Notes under the pieces: model-generated | Told to the model about the DNA's origin: nothing | The model's input: only the letters and a program-made list of their open reading frames with translations | Database searches by the model: none | NCBI GenBank assembly: GCA_027033875.1 | Contig: JALVKK010000283.1 | Coordinates: 1-7,599, forward strand | DNA from: Flavobacteriales bacterium | GTDB taxonomy: Bacteria > Bacteroidota > Bacteroidia > Flavobacteriales > Flavobacteriaceae | DNA length: 7,599 nt | Reading direction: 5' to 3' | Made by a program: the position numbers and the translations under genes | Shown: one piece after another, positions 1 to 6,798 of the stretch | Layout: every line of letters starts with the position of its first letter | Numbering within the stretch: position 1 is the stretch's first letter

Positions 1-73
1 TTTTATCTAAAATCAGATGTATGGTTTTGGCTTCGTTGTATGCCGGAATGAGTATGGAGAGTTTGTTGATCAT
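1..73 (-). CDS. Family 2 glycosyltransferase, N-terminal fragment (runs off the left edge)
   Basis: Read on the minus strand, the first 24 codons from the ATG at 73 contain SILIPAYNEAKT near residue 6. This is the first beta strand and nucleotide-binding start of GT-A fold family 2 glycosyltransferases (PF00535), whose N-termini typically read as a hydrophobic strand followed by P-x-Y/F-N-E. Such cytoplasmic enzymes move a sugar from a nucleotide or polyprenyl-phosphate donor to a growing glycan or a lipid carrier. The ATG is the first possible start, because an in-frame stop lies upstream with no other ATG between. The DxD motif and everything that would define substrate are outside the window. 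The gene is divergent from the polysaccharide operon and probably serves the same or a related glycan pathway; a dolichyl-phosphate-sugar synthase type enzyme is equally possible. Confidence 0.85.
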   Translation of the reverse strand, partial: MINKLSILIPAYNEAKTIHLILDK

Positions 74-92
74 ATCTTTTTGATATAAATTA

Positions 93-100
93 CAAATTTA
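93..100 (-). promoter_or_regulatory. Candidate Bacteroidota -7 box for the leftward glycosyltransferase
   Basis: The plus strand reads CAAATTTA, so the minus strand reads TAAATTTG, an exact match to the TAnnTTTG -7 consensus of Bacteroidota sigma factors. It ends 19 nt before the ATG at 73, implying a very short leader. No convincing TTG (-33) element lies at the expected 17-23 nt spacing, which limits confidence. An identical box faces the other way at 172-179. Confidence 0.45.
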
Positions 101-171
101 GTGATAATTTTTTATGTCCGGAATGTCAGAAATTTGCCTAATTGTTTTTTTTATAATCCGGCTTTTTGATG

Positions 172-179
172 TAAATTTG
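172..179 (+). promoter_or_regulatory. Candidate Bacteroidota -7 box for the polysaccharide operon
   Basis: TAAATTTG matches the TAnnTTTG consensus exactly and ends 19 nt before the ATG at 199. Placement at the head of a five-gene run makes it the natural operon promoter. The nearest upstream TTG (142-144) is about 27 nt away, longer than the usual 17-23 nt, so the -33 element is weak or absent. The intergenic region 74-198 otherwise shows only a short TCCGGA palindrome (117-122) and a pair of ATGTC direct repeats (114-118 and 123-127), neither strong enough to call an operator. Confidence 0.5.
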
Positions 180-198
180 ATTTTTTTAATCCTTTTTT

Positions 199-1929
199 AT
201 GGCATCAGGTCTTTTCGGTTTTTTCTTAAAAGATAAAGTTACAGCTTCAGCAACACAAAATTTTGATGATTTTGAAGGAATTAGTGAAACAATTCAGTTT
301 CAAAAACATATTGTAGGACGAAAAGTATTAAACAAACTCAATCAAGATCGTTTTTTTAAAGAAAATGAATTATTTATCATTGGTTTTGAAGGTATTAATT
401 TAACTGACGGGATCCAAAATTTTGATGATTTCTTTCGTAATTATCAAAAAAAAGGTATTGATTTTGTTTCGCAACTAAAAGGAGGATTTAACGGTTTTAT
501 CTTTGATAAAAAGCAACAAAAATTATATTTATTTACCGATAATTTGGCAACTCGGCGGTTTTACTATTATTTCAATCAGCAATATGGTTTTGCTTTTGCA
601 TCATCGATGCAAGTTTTGACAAAAGTTTTGCGACAAAAAAATATTCCTTATACATTAAACCATGATGCCGTATATATGATGGCTTTGTACGGCATTATAC
701 TGGAAGACTATACTTATGTTTCTGAAATTAAAGTTCTGCCTTACGGTCATATTTTGATTTTTGATGTATCTCAAAAAAAAATCAAAAAACAAAGATATTT
801 TGAATATCAATCGGGGATCATACCTATTGCATATGACGAAGCTATTAATAAAATAGAAAATCTATTAGTGAGTAGTATTGAACGGATTTGGCAAAAAAAC
901 AAACAGTATTCCGACTCGTATTTTACACTTTTAAGTGGCGGCATGGATGCTCGAGTCAATGTTCTAATTGCCAAAGAACTAGGATTTGACAATATTCAAA
1001 GTTTAACCTTTGGCCAATCGGGATCAAAAGATATTGTTTATGCCAAACAAATTGCTAAAGGCGAAGGCTTTAACCACCATACCGAATATTTGGATGGCGG
1101 GGATTTTTTGATTGACAATATATACGAAAATTATATCATACCCAATGACGGTATGATTTTTTACAATGGTTCGGCACATCTTACATCAGTTTTAAGAAAA
1201 TTTGATTGGCAAAATACACCTGTATTACATTCAGGTCAAATAGGTGATGTGTTGTTTGGTTCTTTTGCTAAAAATACTTTTGATTTTCAACAAAATAAAG
1301 AAAAATTAGGTTATACCGGCTTTGTACAACACCCTGAATTGTTAAACAAAATAAGTGTCTTGAACGAAATTTTGGAGAAATATCAAAACCGCGGCTATGA
1401 ATTATATATTTATGAACAAAGACAAATAAACGGTACCATAATGGGAGACCGTTCTATAAATCATTTGGTGGATAGTTTTTCTTCTTTTTATGATGCTGAC
1501 CTCATTCAATTTTGTATGTTGCTCCCTAATGACTATAAAAAATATCAAAAAATATATTTTGATTGGTTAAAAAAATACCACCCGCAAGTGGTTGGTTATC
1601 CTTGGGATAAAATTGAAATGAAACCCGATAGTTATTGGAAAGTCAAATATGGAAAATTATTTAAAAAATATTACAACGGACTAAAAAAATATCTCAACTT
1701 GAACTATGAAAGTATGAATCCGGTAGGTTTGTGGCTCAAAGAAAATCCGGTTATATTACAGACATTGAAACGTATTTTTGAAACGGAAATACATCAACCT
1801 TATATCACCCCCGAACTACAAAAAGATTTAATCCGGATTTACCATGACGATATTTTTGAATCGAGAAATAAGTTTACCATTATCACCGTTTTATTGGCTT
1901 TAAAGCTACATTTTGCCAAATTAGACTAA
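199..1929 (+). CDS. Asparagine-synthetase-like protein with a degenerate amidotransferase domain
   Basis: This 576-residue protein has the two-domain layout and usual length of glutamine-dependent asparagine synthetases. An N-terminal Ntn-type domain (about 1-190, ending in the TDNLATRRFYYY region that corresponds to the DRxGxxPLYY segment) is followed by a PP-loop ATP-pyrophosphatase domain (about 215-560, PF00733). The PP-loop is S246-G-G-M-D-A-R252, with Ala251 where the usual SGGxDS has Ser. The second synthetase motif is S345-G-Q-I-G-D-V-L-F-G354, where true enzymes have SGEGADELFG, so two acidic residues are lost. The catalytic Cys2 is absent: the protein starts M-A-S-G-L-F-G. An in-frame TAA at 187-189 rules out a longer start. 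Glutamine hydrolysis is therefore unlikely. As first gene of a glycan operon it probably acts in the cytoplasm on a sugar precursor, perhaps ATP-dependent amide formation on a uronic acid or amino sugar; this is inference. Housekeeping asparagine synthesis is unlikely. Confidence 0.9.
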   Translation: MASGLFGFFLKDKVTASATQNFDDFEGISETIQFQKHIVGRKVLNKLNQDRFFKENELFIIGFEGINLTDGIQNFDDFFRNYQKKGIDFVSQLKGGFNGFIFDKKQQKLYLFTDNLATRRFYYYFNQQYGFAFASSMQVLTKVLRQKNIPYTLNHDAVYMMALYGIILEDYTYVSEIKVLPYGHILIFDVSQKKIKKQRYFEYQSGIIPIAYDEAINKIENLLVSSIERIWQKNKQYSDSYFTLLSGGMDARVNVLIAKELGFDNIQSLTFGQSGSKDIVYAKQIAKGEGFNHHTEYLDGGDFLIDNIYENYIIPNDGMIFYNGSAHLTSVLRKFDWQNTPVLHSGQIGDVLFGSFAKNTFDFQQNKEKLGYTGFVQHPELLNKISVLNEILEKYQNRGYELYIYEQRQINGTIMGDRSINHLVDSFSSFYDADLIQFCMLLPNDYKKYQKIYFDWLKKYHPQVVGYPWDKIEMKPDSYWKVKYGKLFKKYYNGLKKYLNLNYESMNPVGLWLKENPVILQTLKRIFETEIHQPYITPELQKDLIRIYHDDIFESRNKFTIITVLLALKLHFAKLD

Positions 1930-1935
1930 CAGAAT

Positions 1936-3120
1936 ATGCAACTTAAAGAACTGATACATAAAAAATATATTCTTTACGGATTTTCCATAGTTTTTACGCG
2001 TGGCTTGGAAATGTTGGTATTGTTTTTTGCGGCAGATTACTTGAGTAAGTCAGATTATGGTAATTTGGAATATTATAAAAAATTCATTGAAGTTATTTCT
2101 TCATTTTTGGCTTTCGGGTTACCTGCCTTGATTGTCAGCTATACTACTAACAAGCAAAACAAAAATTATTTTTATGCCTTATCGGTTTTCTTTACCATTA
2201 TATTATCTTTAATCGCAGCACCTGTTTTAGGGATATTTCATCTGATTATTTTATTGATACCGTTATTATTTTATGCTTTGTATTTTACGGGAGGAATTAC
2301 GCAGAGTTACTTGTTAGTCCGCAGAAACAGTAATATGGTTTCGCTGTACAAAATACTTGTCTCGGTTTTATTTTACAGCTTGGTGTTTGTAGGTATCCGG
2401 TATTTTTCCGTTTCAAAATACGGCTTTGTCTATCCGGCATATTTATTAATTATTCCCGGCTTCTTATTGAGTTTTTGGTTGTTTTATAAAGAGCAAATCC
2501 GTTGGCACCGGTTAAAACGATACGGAAGATTGTTTGTCAGATTGTTACCAAACTCCCAGACTTTGGCAGTGAGCAATTTTGCCAATTTGATGTTTTTATA
2601 TACCGATATTTTTATTATCAAATTATTGTCTGCACATCCCAATTTAGATATAGCCGATTACAGTTTTTCATTAAATATAGCTAATATCCTTTTATTAATC
2701 CCTATCACATTAGTACAAGTTGATATTGAAAAAATAAAAAAATCTGTTAAAGAAGTACCTGTTTTATTTAGAAAAATTGTTATTTTGATGTTGATCGCTA
2801 GTGTGTTTATAGCTATATTTTATATATATTTTATCAGTTTGTTTTTTACTAAATTTATTGATACCTATTGGTTATTTATTATCATTCTTCTTGCTAAAAT
2901 ATTTCAAGGTTTTACATCTGTTTTTGGTAATTATCTGGCTGTCAAACGACATTATATTTTGAATCTGAAAATAAACCTGTCTGTATTGACGTTAAATATT
3001 ATTTTGAATTATATTCTTTTTTACCAGTTTGGCTTATATGGAGTAGCTTTTGCCAGTTTGTTGAGTTTATTTGTACGTTTTGCTTTGTTTGCTTTGGCAT
3101 ATCAAAAACATAAAAAATAA
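1936..3120 (+). CDS. Wzx-type polysaccharide repeat-unit flippase
   Basis: The 394-residue protein is almost entirely hydrophobic helices, about 12 by eye, joined by short basic loops, as in the MOP superfamily polysaccharide transporters (Polysacc_synt, Wzx/RfbX). The opening segment, with YGFSIVFTRGLEMLVLFF followed by a DYLSKSDYGNLEYY-like stretch, is the usual first helix and loop of these flippases. Asp224 in FLYTDIFIIKLLS followed by ADYSFSLNIANILLLIP is the typical helix 7-8 region. The protein would sit in the inner membrane and move lipid-linked oligosaccharide units to the periplasmic face. It is slightly shorter than many Wzx proteins (often 410-480 residues) but appears complete. 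It starts 6 nt after the preceding stop, so co-transcription is near certain. There is no visible Shine-Dalgarno sequence. Substrate specificity cannot be read from the sequence. Confidence 0.9.
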   Translation: MQLKELIHKKYILYGFSIVFTRGLEMLVLFFAADYLSKSDYGNLEYYKKFIEVISSFLAFGLPALIVSYTTNKQNKNYFYALSVFFTIILSLIAAPVLGIFHLIILLIPLLFYALYFTGGITQSYLLVRRNSNMVSLYKILVSVLFYSLVFVGIRYFSVSKYGFVYPAYLLIIPGFLLSFWLFYKEQIRWHRLKRYGRLFVRLLPNSQTLAVSNFANLMFLYTDIFIIKLLSAHPNLDIADYSFSLNIANILLLIPITLVQVDIEKIKKSVKEVPVLFRKIVILMLIASVFIAIFYIYFISLFFTKFIDTYWLFIIILLAKIFQGFTSVFGNYLAVKRHYILNLKINLSVLTLNIILNYILFYQFGLYGVAFASLLSLFVRFALFALAYQKHKK

Positions 3121-3146
3121 CATTTATTTGTATTACATTTTCTTTT

Positions 3147-4361
3147 ATGAATCAAATTAAAAAATATTTCGGATATAAATTATCCTTACTACTGTTAGCA
3201 GTATCTTTATTGATATTTTTTATAGTAGATGGTATTTATAAAATTGAAGTTAGAGGTGGTTACGGCAGTTTCAGATTGGGGATTATCGTTAAAGGCTTAT
3301 TCGAGCTGTTTTTTTTCTTATATGCAATTATTTTATTAAACAAGCAAAAATTACATTTGTTATTTTCCATATTTATTTTTGCTTTATTTTTTCTTACGGG
3401 TCAATATCTTATTTATCAAGAAATGACGGATTTGCATTTCGGTGATAATTTGAATCGGTTTTTTAAGTATATTTTAATTATTTTGTTATATATAGCGGCG
3501 TCCGATGTATTAGACTCCGATAAATATCCCGAAAAATTGTTAAAACTGTACAAGTCAATCATTTGGATTAACGGTTTTGTTATTATCATAGCTTTATTGT
3601 TATCCATAAAAGTTTTCAGGACTTATGCCGGACCTTGGCGTTTTGGTTATAACGGTTTGATTTATGCGCAAAATGATTCGAGTTATTTTTTTATTTTTGC
3701 TTTGACTACTTTTTATTACAGGCGGTTTTATCTGTTTATCAAAGAATGGATTTTTTGGTTGATTTTGATAACATCGATATTGGTTGCCACCAAAGCGGTA
3801 TTTTTGTTTATTCTCTTATTGATACTGTTTCATCTTACTCAAAGAGTTTCCATAAAAAAAATATTGATTGTCGGTTTATCGCTGGCTGTTGCCGGTTACC
3901 TTATTTTTAGTTCGATTATCAATAAAATATTGCTCAATGCCTGGGGAGTTTTTCAATACAATTATCATAAAGGTGGTTTGTTGTTTGCTTTGCTATCCGG
4001 TCGAAATACTTTTTTGCAAGCCAAATTCATACCTTTAGTTACTCAAATATGGACTTTGCCGAATTTTTTTATTGGAGGACAAGATGTAGAACTATATTAT
4101 ATGGAAATGGGTTTTTTTGATTTGTTTCTGTTTTTTGGAATTATCGGACTGCTATTGTATTTGTATATTTTTATCAAAATTTATAATCGGGTTTCTTTTA
4201 GTTATAAATTCAAATTGTTTTTTCTGCTGGCTTTGCTCGGGATAGTCGGATTGTCGGGACATTTTTTTAACAGTAGTATAGCCGTTACTTATTTTATTAT
4301 TTTTGTTTTAATCAATTACAAATACCAATCTGAAAATTATGCGAAACAAACCGGCAGTTGA
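3147..4361 (+). CDS. Wzy-like polytopic membrane protein (probable repeat-unit polymerase)
   Basis: This 404-residue protein has about 10-12 hydrophobic helices and a large hydrophilic stretch at about 255-325, the layout of Wzy polymerases and O-antigen ligases, which bear a big periplasmic loop. Visible landmarks are GLIYAQNDSSYFF (about 171-183), S284-G-R286-N at the start of a periplasmic segment, and GGQDVELYYMEMGFFDLF (310-327) leading into the next helix with FFGIIGLLLYL. The SGR and the acidic xxExxxxDxxxxxGIxG pattern recur in Wzy-like proteins. His372 lies at the start of the last helix. It would join undecaprenyl-linked repeat units in the periplasm. Sequence conservation in this class is low, so the call rests on topology and context. 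The gene lies 26 nt after the flippase, and its last 23 nt overlap the next gene, which suggests translational coupling. A role as ligase or transporter cannot be excluded. Confidence 0.72.
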   Translation: MNQIKKYFGYKLSLLLLAVSLLIFFIVDGIYKIEVRGGYGSFRLGIIVKGLFELFFFLYAIILLNKQKLHLLFSIFIFALFFLTGQYLIYQEMTDLHFGDNLNRFFKYILIILLYIAASDVLDSDKYPEKLLKLYKSIIWINGFVIIIALLLSIKVFRTYAGPWRFGYNGLIYAQNDSSYFFIFALTTFYYRRFYLFIKEWIFWLILITSILVATKAVFLFILLLILFHLTQRVSIKKILIVGLSLAVAGYLIFSSIINKILLNAWGVFQYNYHKGGLLFALLSGRNTFLQAKFIPLVTQIWTLPNFFIGGQDVELYYMEMGFFDLFLFFGIIGLLLYLYIFIKIYNRVSFSYKFKLFFLLALLGIVGLSGHFFNSSIAVTYFIIFVLINYKYQSENYAKQTGS

Positions 4362-5589
4362 TTTTTTTTTATATGCTTTAATCCTTTTGGCAATAGCCCC
4401 GCTATATAATATGCGAGTGGCTATTTGGCTTATTCCGGTTACCGGTATTCTGTTTTTGATTAATTTTTCAAACTTACGTAAAGAAAAACATCAAAATTAT
4501 TATTTACTTCTGCCGGTAGTGTTTTTTTTGGTATTAGCAATCGGTTTGTCATACACTTCCAATTTTGAAAGGGGGATTAAAATCATTGAACGATTTTTGA
4601 GTTTTGCGGTTTTGCCCGTTATTTTTTATACTTCGGCTTCTCTGGTAAACTCAAACAGGTACAAAATTATCAAAACTTACATTTATGCCAATGTCGTTTT
4701 TTTTATTATTACTTTTTTATATGCACTTTACCGTCAATTGGATATCAGTATCAACAAAGCTCTCGGTATCAATTGGTATTATTTTTACAGATATGATTTT
4801 TTATCTGTTTTTAATCAGCACCCTACTTATGTTGCCATGATGACGCTCTTGGCAATATCGTTCTTATTGTTTGATAATATCGGATTAAATTTTTCAAAGA
4901 AAAAGATTTTATCATTAGTCATATTATTGAGTTTGGGAATTCTTTTTACCGGCAGCCGGCAAGGATATATTCAATATTTTTTGATTATAACGATGTATTT
5001 TGTGCAAAAAATCCGCACCTCTCTTAATAAACAATCCTATATTTTTGGGTATTTCGGCGGATTGATCATATTGGCTCTTATTGCTGTTAATATTCCTATT
5101 ATCAAAGAACGTATTTTGGTAACTTTGGGAGTGGAACGGTATTACAAATTTTATTATAGAAAAAAATACTCCTTAAAAAACAATCCCGAAACACAAGGGC
5201 GATTACTTTCTTGGCAAGATGCTTGGCAATTGATCAAAGAAAAACCGATACTGGGACAAGGTACCGGCGACGATAACGACGCACTGATTGCGCAATACCG
5301 AAAAAACGGACATACTTATCTATTTCAAAAAGGATATAATGCGCACAATTCTTATATCCAATGGTGGTTGAGCGGTGGTATTATCTTGCTAATCGTATGG
5401 TTAGGTCTGTTATTTTCAATTTTATTTAAGGCTGTCAAAAGGCGTGACGGGCTATTAGCTTCGTTTTTTATTATCTTGTTTTTAACCGGTTTTACCGAAA
5501 CTTTTTACAGAGTACAAGGTATCATATTTATTGCGTATTTTTACAGTTTTCTTATGATTGCTCATCACAAATTAAAAAAAATTGCATGA
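4339..5589 (+). CDS. O-antigen ligase / polymerase family membrane protein (Wzy_C domain)
   Basis: This 416-residue protein is clearer than its upstream neighbour. It has about 10-12 membrane helices with a long periplasmic loop at about 255-345. The loop carries the Wzy_C (PF04932) signature: G287-R288 in ETQGRLLSWQDAW, then KPILGQGTGD (302-311), then NAHNSYIQWWLSGG with His336. Arg207 in TGSRQGYIQ and His161 in FNQHPTYVAMM are further residues of the ligase type. In WaaL-like enzymes, conserved Arg and His residues on the periplasmic side are needed to transfer glycan from undecaprenyl diphosphate to lipid A-core; in Wzy they serve chain growth. The sequence cannot separate ligase, polymerase and protein O-glycosyltransferase. 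The next gene being a glycosyltransferase and the previous one a Wzy-like protein favour a division of labour. The start ATG overlaps the previous gene by 23 nt and is followed directly by hydrophobic sequence, which fits a first helix. Confidence 0.85.
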   Translation: MRNKPAVDFFLYALILLAIAPLYNMRVAIWLIPVTGILFLINFSNLRKEKHQNYYLLLPVVFFLVLAIGLSYTSNFERGIKIIERFLSFAVLPVIFYTSASLVNSNRYKIIKTYIYANVVFFIITFLYALYRQLDISINKALGINWYYFYRYDFLSVFNQHPTYVAMMTLLAISFLLFDNIGLNFSKKKILSLVILLSLGILFTGSRQGYIQYFLIITMYFVQKIRTSLNKQSYIFGYFGGLIILALIAVNIPIIKERILVTLGVERYYKFYYRKKYSLKNNPETQGRLLSWQDAWQLIKEKPILGQGTGDDNDALIAQYRKNGHTYLFQKGYNAHNSYIQWWLSGGIILLIVWLGLLFSILFKAVKRRDGLLASFFIILFLTGFTETFYRVQGIIFIAYFYSFLMIAHHKLKKIA

Positions 5590-6593
5590 AACGGAATATA
5601 GCTGTTTTTGGTCCTTATCCGCCCCCTTTCGGAGGAATTAGTGTCCATATTTACCGAATGGAAAAATTGCTTAAAAAACACAAAATACCATACACTATTT
5701 ATGACCATTATTTTAACCGCAAAGCACATGTTATCCCGACCGGTAAAAGCGCTTTATGGTACTTGAAGTTTTTATTTACCAACAAACATAAAGTCGTTCA
5801 TTTTCATCAGTTTTTTAAGTTTCATTTTTTGTATTATTTTATTTTTTCGCTTCTTAATCGGAGTAAAATTATTGTTACAATACATAGTGAAAGACTATTG
5901 CATTACCCCGAAGTGTATAAAAAAATCTTTATTTTCTTTTTAAAACATACCCGTAATTTGACTTTGATTTCCGTTTCAAAAAATTTATCGGAATTGTTGC
6001 GGTCAAAACATATTAACAATTTGTTTTTGCCGGCATACGTGCCGCCTGAGCCTGAAAATCCGGTTAAATTAACTTTCAATGACAATAAAATTCACTTTTT
6101 GTACAATGTGTCAAGATTAACCAAAGAATCCGCCGAAAAAATATATGATGTTCCTTTAATATTTGAGTTTTTAAAACAACACAAAGACAAATTTCACATG
6201 ACTTTTATGGTCAATAAAATCAGTTCGGATTTGGTCTATCTGAATGATTTGATTCAAAAATACGGCTTACAAAAACATATCGATTTGATATACGACAGTC
6301 AATTGATAGATTATCTCTCAAACTTTGCATTCTTGGTTCGCACCAACATTTCTGACGGATACGGGGTATCTTTGCAAGAAGCTATGGATTTAGGCGTGCC
6401 GGCAATAGGGTCGGATACATGTGTGCGTCCCAAAGGGACGGTATTGTTTAAAACCGGAGATTTAGAAGACTTGACCGAAAAAATTGAAATGCTTGTCAAT
6501 AGTAATCCGGAAAAATTATTGAAAAATAGGGAAAAATTAGATTTTCATCTGAAATTATTGAATATTTATAACAACCTTTTATCGACCAGTTAA
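5586..6593 (+). CDS. GT4-type glycosyltransferase (GT-B fold)
   Basis: A 335-residue cytoplasmic or membrane-associated enzyme that would add a sugar from a nucleotide donor to a lipid-linked glycan. The N-terminus reads AVFGPYPPPFGGISVHI (6-22), the glycine-rich acceptor-side loop of GT-B enzymes. VVHFHQF at about 70 is the second strand. The C-terminal donor-binding region is SDGYGVSLQEAMDLGVPAIGSD (about 256-277) followed by VRPKGTVLFKTGDLEDL, typical of GT4 (Glycos_transf_1). The usual E-x7-E motif appears as Asp257-x7-Glu265, a variant common in the subfamily with DGxxxSxxEAL. At 335 residues it is a little short for GT4 (often 350-400), but both Rossmann halves are present. Its ATG overlaps the preceding stop as ATGA, a hallmark of coupled translation. 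It is the last gene of the operon. Sugar donor and linkage cannot be predicted. Confidence 0.9.
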   Translation: MKRNIAVFGPYPPPFGGISVHIYRMEKLLKKHKIPYTIYDHYFNRKAHVIPTGKSALWYLKFLFTNKHKVVHFHQFFKFHFLYYFIFSLLNRSKIIVTIHSERLLHYPEVYKKIFIFFLKHTRNLTLISVSKNLSELLRSKHINNLFLPAYVPPEPENPVKLTFNDNKIHFLYNVSRLTKESAEKIYDVPLIFEFLKQHKDKFHMTFMVNKISSDLVYLNDLIQKYGLQKHIDLIYDSQLIDYLSNFAFLVRTNISDGYGVSLQEAMDLGVPAIGSDTCVRPKGTVLFKTGDLEDLTEKIEMLVNSNPEKLLKNREKLDFHLKLLNIYNNLLSTS

Positions 6594-6597
6594 AGTC

Positions 6598-6618
6598 TTT
6601 TGAATATATTTTTCAAAA
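6598..6618 (+). terminator. Weak AT-rich hairpin just after the operon
   Basis: TTTTGAA (6598-6604) and TTCAAAA (6612-6618) form a 7-bp stem with a 7-nt loop, starting 5 nt after the stop codon of the glycosyltransferase gene. The stem has only one G-C pair and no T-run follows, so it would be a poor intrinsic terminator and may be chance in such AT-rich sequence. Confidence 0.2.
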
Positions 6619-6659
6619 TTAGATGAATCAATAAATCTTTTTTAGACAGACAATTATAA

Positions 6660-6667
6660 TACATTTG
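6660..6667 (+). promoter_or_regulatory. Candidate -7 box upstream of the methyltransferase (distal)
   Basis: TACATTTG fits TAnnTTTG exactly. It lies about 130 nt before the ATG at 6799 in the 205-bp gap between the operon and the methyltransferase gene. No TTG is found at the expected -33 spacing. It competes with the box at 6702-6709. Confidence 0.25.
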
Positions 6668-6701
6668 AAAGTTAGGATTTCTTTTTGCAAAATAATGTAT
6701 T

Positions 6702-6709
6702 TATATTTG
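6702..6709 (+). promoter_or_regulatory. Candidate -7 box upstream of the methyltransferase (proximal)
   Basis: TATATTTG fits TAnnTTTG exactly, ending 89 nt before the ATG at 6799. A TTTTTG tract at 6682-6687 could be a -33 element, but the 14-nt spacing is shorter than the usual 17-23 nt. If used, it would give a leader of roughly 80 nt. I see no riboswitch or clear structure in that leader. The presence of any matching box supports separate transcription of the methyltransferase. Confidence 0.35.
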
Positions 6710-6798
6710 CTTCAATAACACAAATAAACACACATTAATTATATACAACAAATTTTTTTATATAATGCTAATAGAAACCGGTAACTAAAAATTATAAT

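Noticed and set aside
256..431. A 17-nt direct repeat (256-272 and 415-431), encoding QNFDDF twice in the asparagine-synthetase-like protein
   Set aside because: The two copies are in frame and 159 nt apart, but the flanking sequence does not match and the words are built of common AT-rich codons. It is more likely chance than an internal duplication.
807..992. A 61-codon minus-strand reading frame inside the asparagine-synthetase-like gene
   Set aside because: It lies entirely antisense to a well-supported gene that covers the PP-loop, and its translation has no recognisable domain.
2502..2684. A 60-codon plus-strand reading frame within the flippase gene
   Set aside because: It is an alternative frame of a gene with clear transmembrane coding and has no start signal or family resemblance.
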